A stretch of DNA of 64,000 nt, from NCBI GenBank assembly GCA_944385965.1, contig CALWZG010000022.1:98225-162224 (forward strand), in the 5' to 3' direction. Position numbers and translations under genes: made by a program. The DNA comes from an uncultured Anaerotruncus sp. Lineage in GTDB: Bacteria > Bacillota > Clostridia > Oscillospirales > Ruminococcaceae. Within the stretch, counting starts at the first letter, position 1. Every line of letters starts with the position of its first letter. Of the stretch, positions 16,784-24,495 are shown in pieces. The notes beneath the pieces are model-generated. The model worked only from the letters and a program-made list of their open reading frames with translations, ran no database searches and was not told the DNA's origin.

Positions 16784-17239
16784 ATGTGGAGAGCGCTTTA
16801 TAAAAGGATGACTTATGAGGATAGGTTTGACCGTAAATACGCCTGTTACTGGCGCAGAGGCGGACGAAAAATCAAGAGGTATAATCGGCGTCTGTTCCGC
16901 AGAAAATGGACAGGGCAAACAAAAAGCCTTCGGAATTTCTCCGAAGGCTTTTGTATATCAAACTTAGTCGCTGATATAAGGCAGCAGTCCCAGATGACGG
17001 GCGCGCTTGATAGCCACAGTCAGCTCACGCTGATGACGGGCGCAGGTACCAGTAACACGGCGGGGAACAATCTTGGCCCGCTCGCTCAGGTATCTTCTCA
17101 GACGAGGCACGTCCTTATAATCAATGGTCTCAACCTTATCAACACAGAAAGAGCAAACCTTTTTGCGGCCTTTTCTTCCGCCGCGAGGTCCTCTATTCTC
17201 GCTTTTCTCGAAAGCCATAACACAAACCTCCTATCGTAA
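16784..17239 (+). CDS. Doubtful small basic ORF
   Basis: AAGGAG seven bases before ATG 16784 opens a frame whose first ~45 residues are strikingly basic and aromatic ([29 protein letters not shown]) and look like a genuine small protein. It then runs without a stop through the rpsR terminator at 16922-16952 and antisense over all of rpsR, which is not credible as coding. Either the true gene has lost its stop codon, a frameshift lies near 16910, or the ORF is fortuitous. No function is suggested. Confidence 0.25.
   Translation: MWRALYKRMTYEDRFDRKYACYWRRGGRKIKRYNRRLFRRKWTGQTKSLRNFSEGFCISNLVADIRQQSQMTGALDSHSQLTLMTGAGTSNTAGNNLGPLAQVSSQTRHVLIINGLNLINTERANLFAAFSSAARSSILAFLESHNTNLLS
16922..16952 (-). 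terminator. Terminator of rpsF-ssb-rpsR operon
   Basis: 12-bp perfect stem AAAAGCCTTCGG / CCGAAGGCTTTT with a 7-base loop; T-rich on the minus strand (TTTTTGTTTG) right after the rpsR stop. Confidence 0.88.
16964..17218 (-). CDS. rpsR: 30S ribosomal protein S18
   Basis: 84 residues, normal length for bS18. Family sequence is clear: [39 protein letters not shown] and [22 protein letters not shown] end ([20 protein letters not shown]). The two cysteine pairs suggest a zinc-binding S18 form (CSFC...). Last gene of rpsF-ssb-rpsR; S6 and S18 bind next to each other on the 30S platform. Confidence 0.97.
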   Translation of the reverse strand: MAFEKSENRGPRGGRKGRKKVCSFCVDKVETIDYKDVPRLRRYLSERAKIVPRRVTGTCARHQRELTVAIKRARHLGLLPYISD

Positions 17240-17279
17240 TCAGTAATCCGTTCAGATGAGTGAGAAAAAGGGCTGCCGT

Positions 17280-17741
17280 TTAAAACGGCAGATCATCCGA
17301 GTCAGCAGGCATCTCCGAAAAGTCCCCCACATCGCCGCTGGAATAAGAAACAGCGGGAGAGGCGGGAGCTGGGGGCGCCTGGGTGGGCATGGGAACGCCA
17401 TAGCCAGCACTCTGTTGGCTGGCGCTTTTGCTTTCCCCAAACTGAACATTGTCCGCCACAACCTCCACAGCGGTGCGCTTATTGCCGTTTTTATCCTCAT
17501 AGTTGCGGGTTTGGATGGAGCCCTCTACAATAATCATTTTCCCCTTGGAAAAATAACGGGAAACGAACTCAGCGGACTGCCTCCAGGCAACAATGTCAAT
17601 AAAATCGGTTTGACGCTCCCGGTCTTTGGAATAATTGCGGTCCACAGCGATACGGAAGGAACACACCGAAACCCCATTGGGGGTCTGGCGCAGTTCCGGG
17701 TCCGCCACCAAGCGGCCCATCAGAATCGCCCTGTTCAACAT
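17280..17741 (-). CDS. ssb: Single-stranded DNA-binding protein
   Basis: 153-residue SSB: OB-fold at residues 1-105 starting MLNRAILMGRLVADPELRQT, with VDRNYSKDRERQTDFIDIV and IIVEGSIQTRNYEDKNG, then a flexible Gly/Pro/Ala/Ser-rich linker and the acidic tip ending DSDDLPF that recruits replication and repair partners. Located between rpsF and rpsR as in most Firmicutes. SD GGGAGGG precedes the ATG. Confidence 0.97.
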   Translation of the reverse strand: MLNRAILMGRLVADPELRQTPNGVSVCSFRIAVDRNYSKDRERQTDFIDIVAWRQSAEFVSRYFSKGKMIIVEGSIQTRNYEDKNGNKRTAVEVVADNVQFGESKSASQQSAGYGVPMPTQAPPAPASPAVSYSSGDVGDFSEMPADSDDLPF

Positions 17742-17760
17742 GGCGCTGACCCTCCCTTAA

Positions 17761-18057
17761 TTAAGCGTTTTTCGCAACGATCAGGCTGCGCAGAACGCCA
17801 TCGGTGATCTTGTAGATACGATCCAGCTCAGCAGGGAACTCAGGAGCAGAAGTAAACTCAACCACCACATAGTAACCAACAGTCTCGTCATTGATGGGGT
17901 AAGCCAGGACTCTCTGTCCCCAGGTATCCACATTATCAATGGTGCCGTTGTCAGAGATGAGCTTGTTGAATTTCTCAACCAGAGCGTTAACGCTCTCCTC
18001 ACCATTCTTCATGCTGAAAACCATGACGGTTTCATATTTGGCTTTGACCTGTGCCAT
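17761..18057 (-). CDS. rpsF: 30S ribosomal protein S6
   Basis: 98-residue bS6: YETVMVFSMKNGEESVNAL start, LAYPINDETVGYYVVVEF and LDRIYKITDGVLRSLIV near the end, all family-typical. SD AAAGGAGGTG is six bases ahead of the ATG. It is the first gene of the operon and has a leader of about 90 bases with two hairpins; S6:S18 often controls its own operon by binding the leader. Confidence 0.97.
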   Translation of the reverse strand: MAQVKAKYETVMVFSMKNGEESVNALVEKFNKLISDNGTIDNVDTWGQRVLAYPINDETVGYYVVVEFTSAPEFPAELDRIYKITDGVLRSLIVAKNA

Positions 18058-18082
18058 TTCAACACCTCCTTTTGGACTTTAG

Positions 18083-18182
18083 GCCCCCACAGCAAGGTGG
18101 GAGCAAGGATGTTTTCCGTAAGGGATGACATCATCCCCCAGGCTAACTCATAAATCATACCACAACAAAACCGGATAGTCAA
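18083..18182 (-). promoter_or_regulatory. rpsF promoter and leader hairpins
   Basis: Minus strand TTGACT (18177-18182), 17 bases, TATGAT (18154-18159): a strong sigma-A promoter. The leader then forms GGGATGA/TCATCCC (18122-18137, 2-base loop) and an 8-bp stem with six-base loop (18083-18104) just before the ribosome site. In many bacteria an S6:S18 complex binds an rpsF leader; I could not confirm the conserved CCG element here, so autogenous control is only a suggestion. Confidence 0.6.
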
Positions 18183-18301
18183 GTATTGGGGAAAGATTTT
18201 TAACCCCTGTTTTTTGCGCTTCCGGTTTGCTATAATAGCGGTAAAGGATACTTTGATAAGGAATGATAAAGACTCAGGACCCGCAGACAGGAGGAGAATG
18301 T

Positions 18302-18847
18302 ATGGAATGGCAAGGGCTGGAAGTTTTTTTAAGTCGTTGGTTTGGAGAGCAGGACGACGAAACGGAATGTATGGGCCAGCCTGGCTCCCCAACGCCAATG
18401 GATGTATGGGTACAGGAAGAAAAAAAGTGTCATACCCCAGAGGAAACAGCGGCTGTTTTTGGGGGATTGGCGGTATCTGTGGCCAAGACTCTGGGGTTTG
18501 AGCTGGATTTCTCAAAAGAGAGTGTGGCCAGTTTGGAGAAGCTGCTGGATTTTATTTATATGGACTTGAAGAAAACCTGTCTGGCCCAGCAGCAGATGGA
18601 CTGGATGATCAACTTATTCGGCTGTTATCTTGGGGAATCCATGCTGGGCAACGGTTTGAAAGAAGCTGGCTACTATTGGGCCAGACAGGAGGATGAAACC
18701 CTCTTTTTGAAAAAAGATGAAAAGAATCAGATATTTCCAATCAATAAGGTCTTTAAACAGTTGACCAATGGCCCTGAGGATGGGGTAAACTCCTTCTTCA
18801 AAATTGGGTTGATGATTGCTGAGGGGAAATTCCCTGCCTCAAAGTGA
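18302..18847 (+). CDS. Hypothetical protein
   Basis: A 181-residue soluble protein that I do not recognise. It has an acidic N-terminus, a central helical region (LEKLLDFIYMDLKKTCLAQQ, then MINLFGCYLGESMLGNGLKE) and an end FPINKVFKQLTNGPEDGVNSF. The pattern of a cap helix followed by GxYLGExxxxxG...W...VxKxLxNGxxDxVxxFF resembles small uncharacterised cytoplasmic proteins of Clostridia. AGGAGGAG precedes ATG 18302, which I prefer to the upstream ATG at 18263. It is followed after 19 bases by the NAD(P)HX repair gene, so the two may be co-transcribed. Confidence 0.7.
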   Translation: MEWQGLEVFLSRWFGEQDDETECMGQPGSPTPMDVWVQEEKKCHTPEETAAVFGGLAVSVAKTLGFELDFSKESVASLEKLLDFIYMDLKKTCLAQQQMDWMINLFGCYLGESMLGNGLKEAGYYWARQEDETLFLKKDEKNQIFPINKVFKQLTNGPEDGVNSFFKIGLMIAEGKFPASK

Positions 18848-18866
18848 CAGAAAGGTGGCGGTATCT

Positions 18867-20402
18867 ATGCGGATTGTGACAGCGGAGCAGATGAAACAGA
18901 TTGAGACAAATGCCCTGAGTTATTCCCTCAGCTATGAGCGGATGATGGAGAACGCTGGAAGCGCAGCGGCGGCGTTGATTTGTCAAGCGGGACCGGTAGA
19001 GGGCAGATGCGTGACCTTGTTCTGCGGCAAGGGCAACAATGGAGGGGATGGGTTCGTGGCGGCCCGGCGGCTAAAGGAAGCGGGTGCCGATGTGGCGGTC
19101 ATCCTTACCGATGGGATGCCCCGCACCGAACAGGCCCGGGCTATGTACGCCCTGCTTCAGCAGATGGATATGGAAATCCGGGAGTATGAGGCGGACCCCC
19201 AATTCCTCACCCAACGGCTGGCCCAGACTCAGATTCTGGTGGACGCCATCTATGGGACCGGATTCCATGGCACACTGGATGAGAAACATCAGGATATTTG
19301 CAAGCTGATGAATGGCCTGGGGGTGGACCTCTACGCTTTGGACCTTCCCAGCGGTGTGGATACGGACACAGGAGCGGCAGACCCCCACGCCATCCGGGCC
19401 ACTTTTACAGTGGTGTTTGACAGCGATAAGCCAGCCACCGTTCTGCCGGCGGCGGCCCAATACTGCGGCGAGGTGCTGCTGGCGGATATAGGGATTCCTG
19501 AGCAGGCCCACCAGGACATCCAGCAGAAATACCATCTTGTGACCGGGGAAACGGTGTTTGAGCGGCTGCGCCCCCGGCCAAGGGAAAGCCATAAGGGGGC
19601 CTTTGGAAAACTGCTGATTATCGGAGGATGCCAGCGGTTTATGGGAGCGGTTTCCTTGGCCTCTCTGGCGGCCATGCGCAGCGGGGTGGGCTATGTGACT
19701 CTGGCCTCCACCAAAGAGGTGTGCCGTACCGTGTTCCCTTTGATACCGGAAGCGGTGATGCTGCCTCTGAAGCAGACCTCAGAAGGGGCGATATCCTATG
19801 ATGCGATGGAGCCTTTAAAAGAAGCTTTGGAGCGGGCTACCGCTGTGCTGATTGGGAACGGTCTGGGAACAGGGGAGGACGCCTGCCGGATTGTTTATGA
19901 GGTGCTGCAAACCGCCCAATGCCCAGTGGTGGTGGACGCGGATGGTCTAAATGTGCTGTCCCGCCGCATAGATATACTTCAGGAGGCCAAGGCGCCTGTG
20001 GCGCTGACCCCCCATTTGATGGAGTTTTCCCGGCTGACCACCCTTCCGGTGGAGCAGCTGGCCCAGGACCCATTGAGAATGGGGCTGGCTTTCGCTGAAG
20101 AACATCAGGTCACCTTGGTTTTGAAGGGTGCGTATACCAATACCATTACCCCCCAGGGCCAGGTTTGCATCAACACAACCGGAAACGCTGGGCTTGCCAA
20201 AGCGGGCAGCGGGGATGTATTGGCTGGAATCATTGGGGCTTTGGCGGCCCAGGGGCATCCTATTCAGGATGCCTGTGCCTGCGGGGTCTGGCTCCACGGA
20301 TTGGCTGGGGATTATGCGGCTCAGGATTTGTCCCAGTACGGGATGCTTCCAAGAGATGTGATTGACGGGCTGGCAAAGGTATTTGTGGACCATGGCAGGT
20401 GA
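18867..20402 (+). CDS. nnr: Bifunctional NAD(P)H-hydrate epimerase / ADP-dependent dehydratase
   Basis: A 511-residue fusion enzyme repairing hydrated NADH and NADPH. The N-terminal epimerase domain (about 1-215) has MMENAGSAAAALI and the GKGNNGGDGFVAARRL phosphate-binding loop. The C-terminal ADP-dependent dehydratase domain (about 230-505, ribokinase-like) shows HKGAFGKLLIIGGCQRFMGA, VVVDADGLNVL, LTPHLMEFSRL and GNAGLAKAGSGDVLAGIIGA. Start ATG 18867 has AAAGGTGG; the upstream frame from 18816 lies in the previous gene. In many Clostridia this gene precedes alanine racemase and mazEF; here alr and mazE are missing. Confidence 0.95.
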   Translation: MRIVTAEQMKQIETNALSYSLSYERMMENAGSAAAALICQAGPVEGRCVTLFCGKGNNGGDGFVAARRLKEAGADVAVILTDGMPRTEQARAMYALLQQMDMEIREYEADPQFLTQRLAQTQILVDAIYGTGFHGTLDEKHQDICKLMNGLGVDLYALDLPSGVDTDTGAADPHAIRATFTVVFDSDKPATVLPAAAQYCGEVLLADIGIPEQAHQDIQQKYHLVTGETVFERLRPRPRESHKGAFGKLLIIGGCQRFMGAVSLASLAAMRSGVGYVTLASTKEVCRTVFPLIPEAVMLPLKQTSEGAISYDAMEPLKEALERATAVLIGNGLGTGEDACRIVYEVLQTAQCPVVVDADGLNVLSRRIDILQEAKAPVALTPHLMEFSRLTTLPVEQLAQDPLRMGLAFAEEHQVTLVLKGAYTNTITPQGQVCINTTGNAGLAKAGSGDVLAGIIGALAAQGHPIQDACACGVWLHGLAGDYAAQDLSQYGMLPRDVIDGLAKVFVDHGR

Positions 20403-20422
20403 CCTTTAAAGGGGTTTTGTGA

Positions 20423-20962
20423 ATGAATGCGGGCTTGTTAAAGGGGAGCGCGGCGCTGGGAATCTGTTTGCTGCTGTGGGGATGTTCCGCCCAGACTCCG
20501 GAACCTGACGGGAAGATTGTGCGGGAAAAGCTGCAAGGTGGCTACCAGACTACCACAAAGGTAAAATATCAGGAGCTGGAAGCCACCATGACCATCTATC
20601 AGCCACCTATGAACTGCGCTCAGGTGGTTTTTGACAGCCCGCCAAGCCTGCAAAACCTGAAGATGACCTTTTTTACCGACCGCACCAAGCTGGAATATGA
20701 GGGGAAGAGCTTTGAGTTTTCGGCAGGAAGCCTGCCCAGCAAAGCCGCTGCCCAGTTGGTGATTTCGGCTTTGAACGCGGTGACCCAGGACCAGGGGATT
20801 ACCGTCCGTCAGCAGGATGATAAATTAGTGATTCAGGGGGAATTGGCTGACGGAAGCTTTTCGCTGGAGGCGGATGGAAAAAGCGGGAATTTATTGACCC
20901 TTTCCATACCAGAACGGGAGCTTGAGTTGGAAATTTTGGATTTTCATATTTTGGAAGAGTAA
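20423..20962 (+). CDS. Hypothetical lipoprotein
   Basis: A 179-residue exported protein with a lipoprotein signal ending LLLWGC (Cys21). The mature part looks beta-rich and resembles LolA/LppX-like outer-surface carriers (VKYQELEATMTIYQPP, then FTDRTKLEYEGKSFEF and SLEADGKSGNLLTLSIPE). Proteins of this kind commonly sit after nnr in Clostridia. It may carry a hydrophobic ligand or probe the envelope; no function is established. Starts 20 bases after nnr. Confidence 0.72.
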   Translation: MNAGLLKGSAALGICLLLWGCSAQTPEPDGKIVREKLQGGYQTTTKVKYQELEATMTIYQPPMNCAQVVFDSPPSLQNLKMTFFTDRTKLEYEGKSFEFSAGSLPSKAAAQLVISALNAVTQDQGITVRQQDDKLVIQGELADGSFSLEADGKSGNLLTLSIPERELELEILDFHILEE

Positions 20963-20975
20963 GGAAAATATGAGC

Positions 20976-21022
20976 AAGGAGCCTCTTGCTGTGGAGTGAA
21001 CCCACGGCAAGAGGCTCCTTTG
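20976..21022 (+). terminator. Terminator after the lipoprotein gene
   Basis: AAGGAGCCTCTTGC pairs with GCAAGAGGCTCCTT across a loop that itself contains GTGG/CCAC; TTTGCG follows. Confidence 0.85.
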
Positions 21023-21317
21023 CGCCATTTTAAAAAAGAGGACATTCTCAGGTTGAAGCACTGTGAAATTCAGAAAAAAGGCATTTTGAAAAATTTCGCA
21101 GCCTTTTGGAAAGAAAATGAAAGGTTCCTGAAAATAAAAGATTGGTTTTAAGAAAGAGCGGAATAACCCCGGCTGTCAAAAAAGGACAACAGGGAATAGA
21201 ATGTTAAGAGCGCCGCCGAAAAATTTCCCGACAGGATGTTTAAAACCACTGGGCGGCGGTCACACTAAACATGCAGGACGGCGTCAAATGCGAAATGAAT
21301 ACACGGAGTGTGATAAC
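21023..21317 (+). other. Intergenic region ahead of mazF; no antitoxin gene found
   Basis: AT-rich with purine tracts, then a GC-rich part from about 21205 containing CGCCGCC and GGCGGCG (21210-21260), which could pair. The frame of mazF stays open back to 21201 but without a ribosome site. I looked for a mazE-like ORF and saw none; no clear promoter was recognised. Confidence 0.5.
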
Positions 21318-21683
21318 ATGACCGTAAAAAGAGGAGAAATCTATTATGCGGATTTAAGCCCTGTGGTGGGTTCTGAGCAAGGAGGAGTGCGTCCGGTCCT
21401 GATTGTGCAGAACGATGTGGGCAACAGACACAGTCCTACCGTAATCGCTGCCGCTATCACAAGCCAAAAAGAAAAATCCAGACTGCCTACCCATATTGAA
21501 ATCAATTCTCACAGCTGTGGGCTTTCTAAAGATTCTGTGGTTTTGCTGGAACAAATCCGCACAATTGATAAGCGCAGGCTTAAAGAACGCATGGGACGTT
21601 TAGATGAAGGGTCTATGGGTCAGATTGACCAGGCACTCTCCATCAGTTTTGGTCTGAATAACAATGGGGGCTCGGCTACATAA
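21318..21683 (+). CDS. ndoA: MazF/EndoA (NdoA) type II toxin endoribonuclease
   Basis: A 121-residue MazF-family protein: [57 protein letters not shown] and [20 protein letters not shown] are all typical of Firmicute EndoA. It cleaves single-stranded mRNA at a short motif (UACAU in Bacillus). Conserved Arg and Thr/Ser active-site positions are present (GGVRPV, AAITSQ). GGAG lies nine bases before ATG 21318. There is no mazE immediately upstream, so the toxin appears unpaired at this locus. Confidence 0.93.
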   Translation: MTVKRGEIYYADLSPVVGSEQGGVRPVLIVQNDVGNRHSPTVIAAAITSQKEKSRLPTHIEINSHSCGLSKDSVVLLEQIRTIDKRRLKERMGRLDEGSMGQIDQALSISFGLNNNGGSAT

Positions 21684-21756
21684 CCCCAAGAGATGGCATC
21701 TTGGGGTTATGACAGCCGGAATACCCGCTGACAGCCACCGGAAATATCCGGTGGCT
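21680..21756 (+). terminator. Two hairpins after mazF
   Basis: Perfect 12-bp stem ATAACCCCAAGA / TCTTGGGGTTAT at 21680-21711, and a second stem CAGCCACCGG / CCGGTGGCTG with loop AAATAT (about 21731-21756) ending GCGTTTAT. They lie between mazF and a convergent small gene and probably end both transcripts. Confidence 0.65.
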
Positions 21757-21765
21757 GCGTTTATA

Positions 21766-21960
21766 TCAGATAGAATTGTGGCTGTCAAAGGGCAAACAGC
21801 TTTGGGCTTGCTGGTGGAGCTGGTCCAGAGTACGGATGGCATCGGAATGCTGCTGGAGCATCCCTTGCACATAATCCGGCATAGAAACATAATAAGATTT
21901 CGCCAATTGATTGGTGCTGATAAGCTCATGAAGATTTTTCGCTTTTGGTTGCTTTGTCAT
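21766..21960 (-). CDS. Small protein of the YYxSxPDYVQxM type
   Basis: A 64-residue helical protein with GAGGTGAT correctly placed before its ATG. Core sequence LHELISTNQLAKSYYVSMPD followed by YVQGMLQQHSDAIRTLDQLH. This matches a small, widespread family in Clostridia of unknown role that I recognise by the pattern Y(Y/F)xxLPxYVQxxIxxxxxxIxTxxEL. It shares this core with the proteins at 22862-23041 and, more weakly, 22651-22812. Confidence 0.75.
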   Translation of the reverse strand: MTKQPKAKNLHELISTNQLAKSYYVSMPDYVQGMLQQHSDAIRTLDQLHQQAQSCLPFDSHNSI

Positions 21961-22104
21961 AAAATCACCTCATGGATAGCATCCCCCAAGACAGTGGATG
22001 AAATCCTGGGAAAAAGCTGGTTTTCCTTTATGGGATGTGGTATAATTAGGGTACATCTTTATGGCGCAAGCCAGAAAATTTGATGAAAGGCCAGGCGACC
22101 TTAT

Positions 22105-22656
22105 ATGTATGAGGAACTGAAAGAAAACGCGGTCCAAGCGGTGCGTGAGCTGTTGGAGCAAGCTAAACTGAATCCGGGAGATTTATTTGTTGTGGGGTGC
22201 TCCTCCAGTGAAATCTGCGGACATAAAATTGGCTCTGACTCCAGCCCAGAGGTAGCTCAGGCGGTTTTCAGCGGGATTTACCAGGTGCTCCGTGAAAAGG
22301 GCATCTATCTGGCCGCTCAATGCTGTGAGCATTTGAATCGGGCGTTGATTCTGGAACGGGAAGCGGCGGAAAAATTCCGTCTGGATCCGGTGAATGTAGT
22401 TCCCCAGCCCAAAGCCGGCGGCTCATTCGCCACAGCGGCCTATCAGGCGTTTGAATCCCCAGTGGCGGTGGAACGTATCCAGGCAGACGCGGGTATGGAC
22501 ATCGGGGATACATTGATAGGCATGCACCTGAAGCCGGTGGCTGTACCTGTGCGTATTCAAATCCGTAAAATTGGGGAGGCCAATTTGGTCTGCGCCCGCA
22601 CCCGCCCAAAATTTATTGGAGGGGTCCGGGCTCATTACAATGAGGATTTGCTATAA
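22105..22656 (+). CDS. ywlG: TIGR01440/YwlG family protein (UPF0340)
   Basis: A 183-residue member of the YwlG family, recognised from LLEQAKLNPGDLFVVGCSSSE, the CCEHLNRAL motif, VNVVPQPKAGGSFATAAY and the end TRPKFIGGVRAHYNE. The strongly conserved Cys/His/Glu positions (GCSSSE, CCEH) suggest an enzyme, but no reaction is established. TATAAT at 22041-22046 lies upstream. It ends head-to-head with a small minus-strand gene, the stop codons adjoining at 22651-22656. Confidence 0.92.
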   Translation: MYEELKENAVQAVRELLEQAKLNPGDLFVVGCSSSEICGHKIGSDSSPEVAQAVFSGIYQVLREKGIYLAAQCCEHLNRALILEREAAEKFRLDPVNVVPQPKAGGSFATAAYQAFESPVAVERIQADAGMDIGDTLIGMHLKPVAVPVRIQIRKIGEANLVCARTRPKFIGGVRAHYNEDLL

Positions 22657-22812
22657 GTTTTCAGCGGAATGATTTTGGCACTCTAAAAGCTCCAGAAATC
22701 GCAGCAGGCCATCCTCCGAGGAAATGGGCATATTGCTTTCCTGGATGGCCTGCTGGATTGTTAAGGGCAGTTGAGCGATTTTTTCTTCCAGCTCAGGGGA
22801 AAGCTGAGACAT
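22651..22812 (-). CDS. Small helical protein, related to the neighbouring small genes
   Basis: 53 residues, AAGGAGG nine bases before ATG 22812. Sequence LEEKIAQLPLTIQQAIQESN is similar in layout to the LPxYVQxxI core of the two other small proteins here, and SSEDGLLRFLELL continues as a second helix. Function unknown. Confidence 0.65.
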   Translation of the reverse strand: MSQLSPELEEKIAQLPLTIQQAIQESNMPISSEDGLLRFLELLECQNHSAENL

Positions 22813-22861
22813 GAATACCAGCCTCCTTAGTGTCTTTTCCCTCATTATAAAACAAAACTCT

Positions 22862-23041
22862 TTATCTGGAAAGACCGCTGAGTACCTGATCCGCCCGAAT
22901 CATCAGGGCGAGCTGGGTATTCAAACGCTTTCCCTCCCGGTGGAGAATCTGCCGCACATAGCTGGGAAGCTGCTGAAAATAGCGCTGAGCTGATGGGTTT
23001 TCCCGCAAAAGCTGTTCTAAATTTTGAAAAGAACTTTTCAT
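22862..23041 (-). CDS. Small helical protein of the YFxxLPxYVxxIL type
   Basis: 59 residues with GGAGGTGAAGG before the ATG at 23039-23041. NLEQLLRENPSAQRYFQQLP then SYVRQILHREGKRLNTQLAL aligns residue for residue with the small protein at 21766-21960 (NLHELISTNQLAKSYY, MPDYVQGML). Probably co-transcribed with 22651-22812, 49 bases downstream. Function unknown. Confidence 0.7.
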   Translation of the reverse strand: MKSSFQNLEQLLRENPSAQRYFQQLPSYVRQILHREGKRLNTQLALMIRADQVLSGLSR

Positions 23042-23147
23042 CTAATCCTTCACCTCCAGAAAAAGTGTACCCTGGATTTTTAAAGGATATACAAAAATAT
23101 CCGTTATTTAATAGGAAGAATTTTATAATTTTAACGAAAAAAATCGC

Positions 23148-23176
23148 TTGCTTTTTTAAATGAATCGTGTTATAAT
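23148..23176 (+). promoter_or_regulatory. tRNA-Pro promoter
   Basis: TTGCTT (23148-23153), 17 bases, TATAAT (23171-23176), 30 bases ahead of the tRNA. Confidence 0.75.
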
Positions 23177-23205
23177 AGCAAAGCGCTCGATTGAGTGTAT
23201 GTAAT

Positions 23206-23282
23206 CCGGATATGGCGCAGTTTGGTAGCGCGCTACCTTGGGGTGGTAGAGGCCGTGGGTTCAAGTCCCGCTATTCGGACCA
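23206..23282 (+). tRNA. tRNA-Pro (anticodon GGG)
   Basis: 77 bases with encoded CCA. Acceptor CCGGATA / TATTCGG (one G-T pair), D arm GCGC...GCGC, anticodon stem CTACC / GGTAG with loop TTGGGGT giving anticodon GGG, T arm GTGGG-TTCAAGT-CCCGC. Reads CCC and, by wobble, CCU. Confidence 0.95.
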
Positions 23283-23286
23283 AACA

Positions 23287-23323
23287 AAAAGATCGTCGAC
23301 TTTTGTTGACGATCTTTTGTTTT
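23287..23323 (+). terminator. tRNA-Pro terminator
   Basis: AAAAGATCGTC / GACGATCTTTT, 11-bp stem with 10-base loop, then GTTTTT. Confidence 0.85.
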
Positions 23324-23423
23324 TACAGCGCTTTATTGAAAATAATGTCCCTCTGGATTGACAGGTCCAGCATATATAAGCCCCAAAAGAGGAAACAATA
23401 TAAAATTGGAGGAGGTTGACGCT

Positions 23424-24065
23424 ATGCGAATTCCAAAGCATATTGGGATTATCCCAGATGGGAACAGACGTTGGGCAAAGAATGCGGGAATGGAAAAAAA
23501 GGATGGCTATGCGTATGGATTAGCCCCAGGTTTGGATTTATTGAGACTGGCCAGTCAAGCGGGTGTTCAGGAGATTACCTATTATGGGTTTACCACCGAC
23601 AATTGCGGACGCCCCGCGGAACAGGTGCAGGCTTTTTCCAAGGCTTGCGTGGAAGCGGTCAAGTTAATCGCCGCTGAGCCGGTTTCCTTGCTTGTAGTGG
23701 GAAATCAAAACACAGCGGCGTTTCCAAAGGAGCTGCTGCCCTATACCACCAGAACAGACCTGAATGGCGGTGGGATTCGTGTTAACTTCCTGGTGAATTA
23801 TGGATGGGAATGGGATTTGTCCGGCTTGGAAACCCCTGGCACCAACCGCCGGAAAATTTGTGAGCAGCTCCATTCCCATGATGTTTCCCGGGTGGATTTG
23901 GTCATCCGTTGGGGCGGCATGCGGCGGCTGTCCGGCTTTTTGCCTGTGCAGTCGGTTTACGCTGATTTCTTTGTGGTGGACCGGCTGTGGCCGGATTTCC
24001 AGCCAGAGGATTTCTTTGAAGCCCTCCAATGGTATCAAAAGCAGGATGTGACCCTGGGCGGTTAA
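23424..24065 (+). CDS. Divergent undecaprenyl diphosphate synthase (cis-prenyltransferase) family protein
   Basis: 213 residues, shorter than typical UppS (230-260). The first motif is kept: HIGIIPDGNRRWAKNAG with catalytic Asp12. TTDNCGRPAEQV replaces the usual SxENWxRPxxEV. In the diphosphate-binding region the usual RTGGExR reads RWGGMRR (162-168), losing the conserved Glu, and YAE reads YAD (180-182). WPDFQPEDFFEALQWY at the end is typical. This is probably a paralogue making another prenyl chain or a non-housekeeping version; a canonical uppS should exist elsewhere. GGAGGAGG precedes ATG 23424. Confidence 0.85.
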   Translation: MRIPKHIGIIPDGNRRWAKNAGMEKKDGYAYGLAPGLDLLRLASQAGVQEITYYGFTTDNCGRPAEQVQAFSKACVEAVKLIAAEPVSLLVVGNQNTAAFPKELLPYTTRTDLNGGGIRVNFLVNYGWEWDLSGLETPGTNRRKICEQLHSHDVSRVDLVIRWGGMRRLSGFLPVQSVYADFFVVDRLWPDFQPEDFFEALQWYQKQDVTLGG

Positions 24066-24075
24066 AACAGAATAT

Positions 24076-24110
24076 GAAAAGTGTTCCCGAAATGGGAACA
24101 CTTTTCTTTT
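24076..24110. terminator. Bidirectional terminator
   Basis: GAAAAGTGTTCCC / GGGAACACTTTTC with a five-base loop and T-runs on both strands, between two convergent genes. Confidence 0.9.
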
Positions 24111-24396
24111 AATCTGACAGGTCTGTAATCTCCTCAGAGGTGATATGCGCCCAGTCTCCATTGAGCAATTTCATCAATGCTGAGTAGGTTATTTTTTTAG
24201 GAATAACCCTGCGTCCTAAAAGACTGTCAGGGGAGTTTGGAGTAACACTGATGGTTTGATTTTTGGGGTCAAAGGTCAATCTGTGGATGTCCGTACAGAG
24301 TTCACAGCCCTCATGGCTCCTCACCGCGCTTTTCAGCTGCGCCATAAAGGCTGGGTCACGTTGGGCGATTAAAATAAAGTCAAAGGTTGTTATCAT
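24109..24396 (-). CDS. Hypothetical protein
   Basis: 95 residues, GAGGTATTTAT before the ATG at 24396. Segments FDFILIAQRDPAFMAQLKSA and IPKKITYSALMKLLNGDWAH are visible; the first part contains a Cys pair (CELC). No family recognised. Monocistronic, with a shared terminator at its end. Confidence 0.65.
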   Translation of the reverse strand: MITTFDFILIAQRDPAFMAQLKSAVRSHEGCELCTDIHRLTFDPKNQTISVTPNSPDSLLGRRVIPKKITYSALMKLLNGDWAHITSEEITDLSD

Positions 24397-24495
24397 ATAA
24401 ATACCTCAGTTTTGTGCCTGATGGAGCAGATATTAGTTTTATTTTAGCACACTCCTCCAACAAAAAATACAATCTTTTCCCCAAACATTTAAAAA

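Noticed and set aside
22845..23264. 139-codon minus-strand ORF over the small gene at 22862
   Set aside because: Different frame from the small protein with the good ribosome site; it also overlaps the tRNA-Pro.
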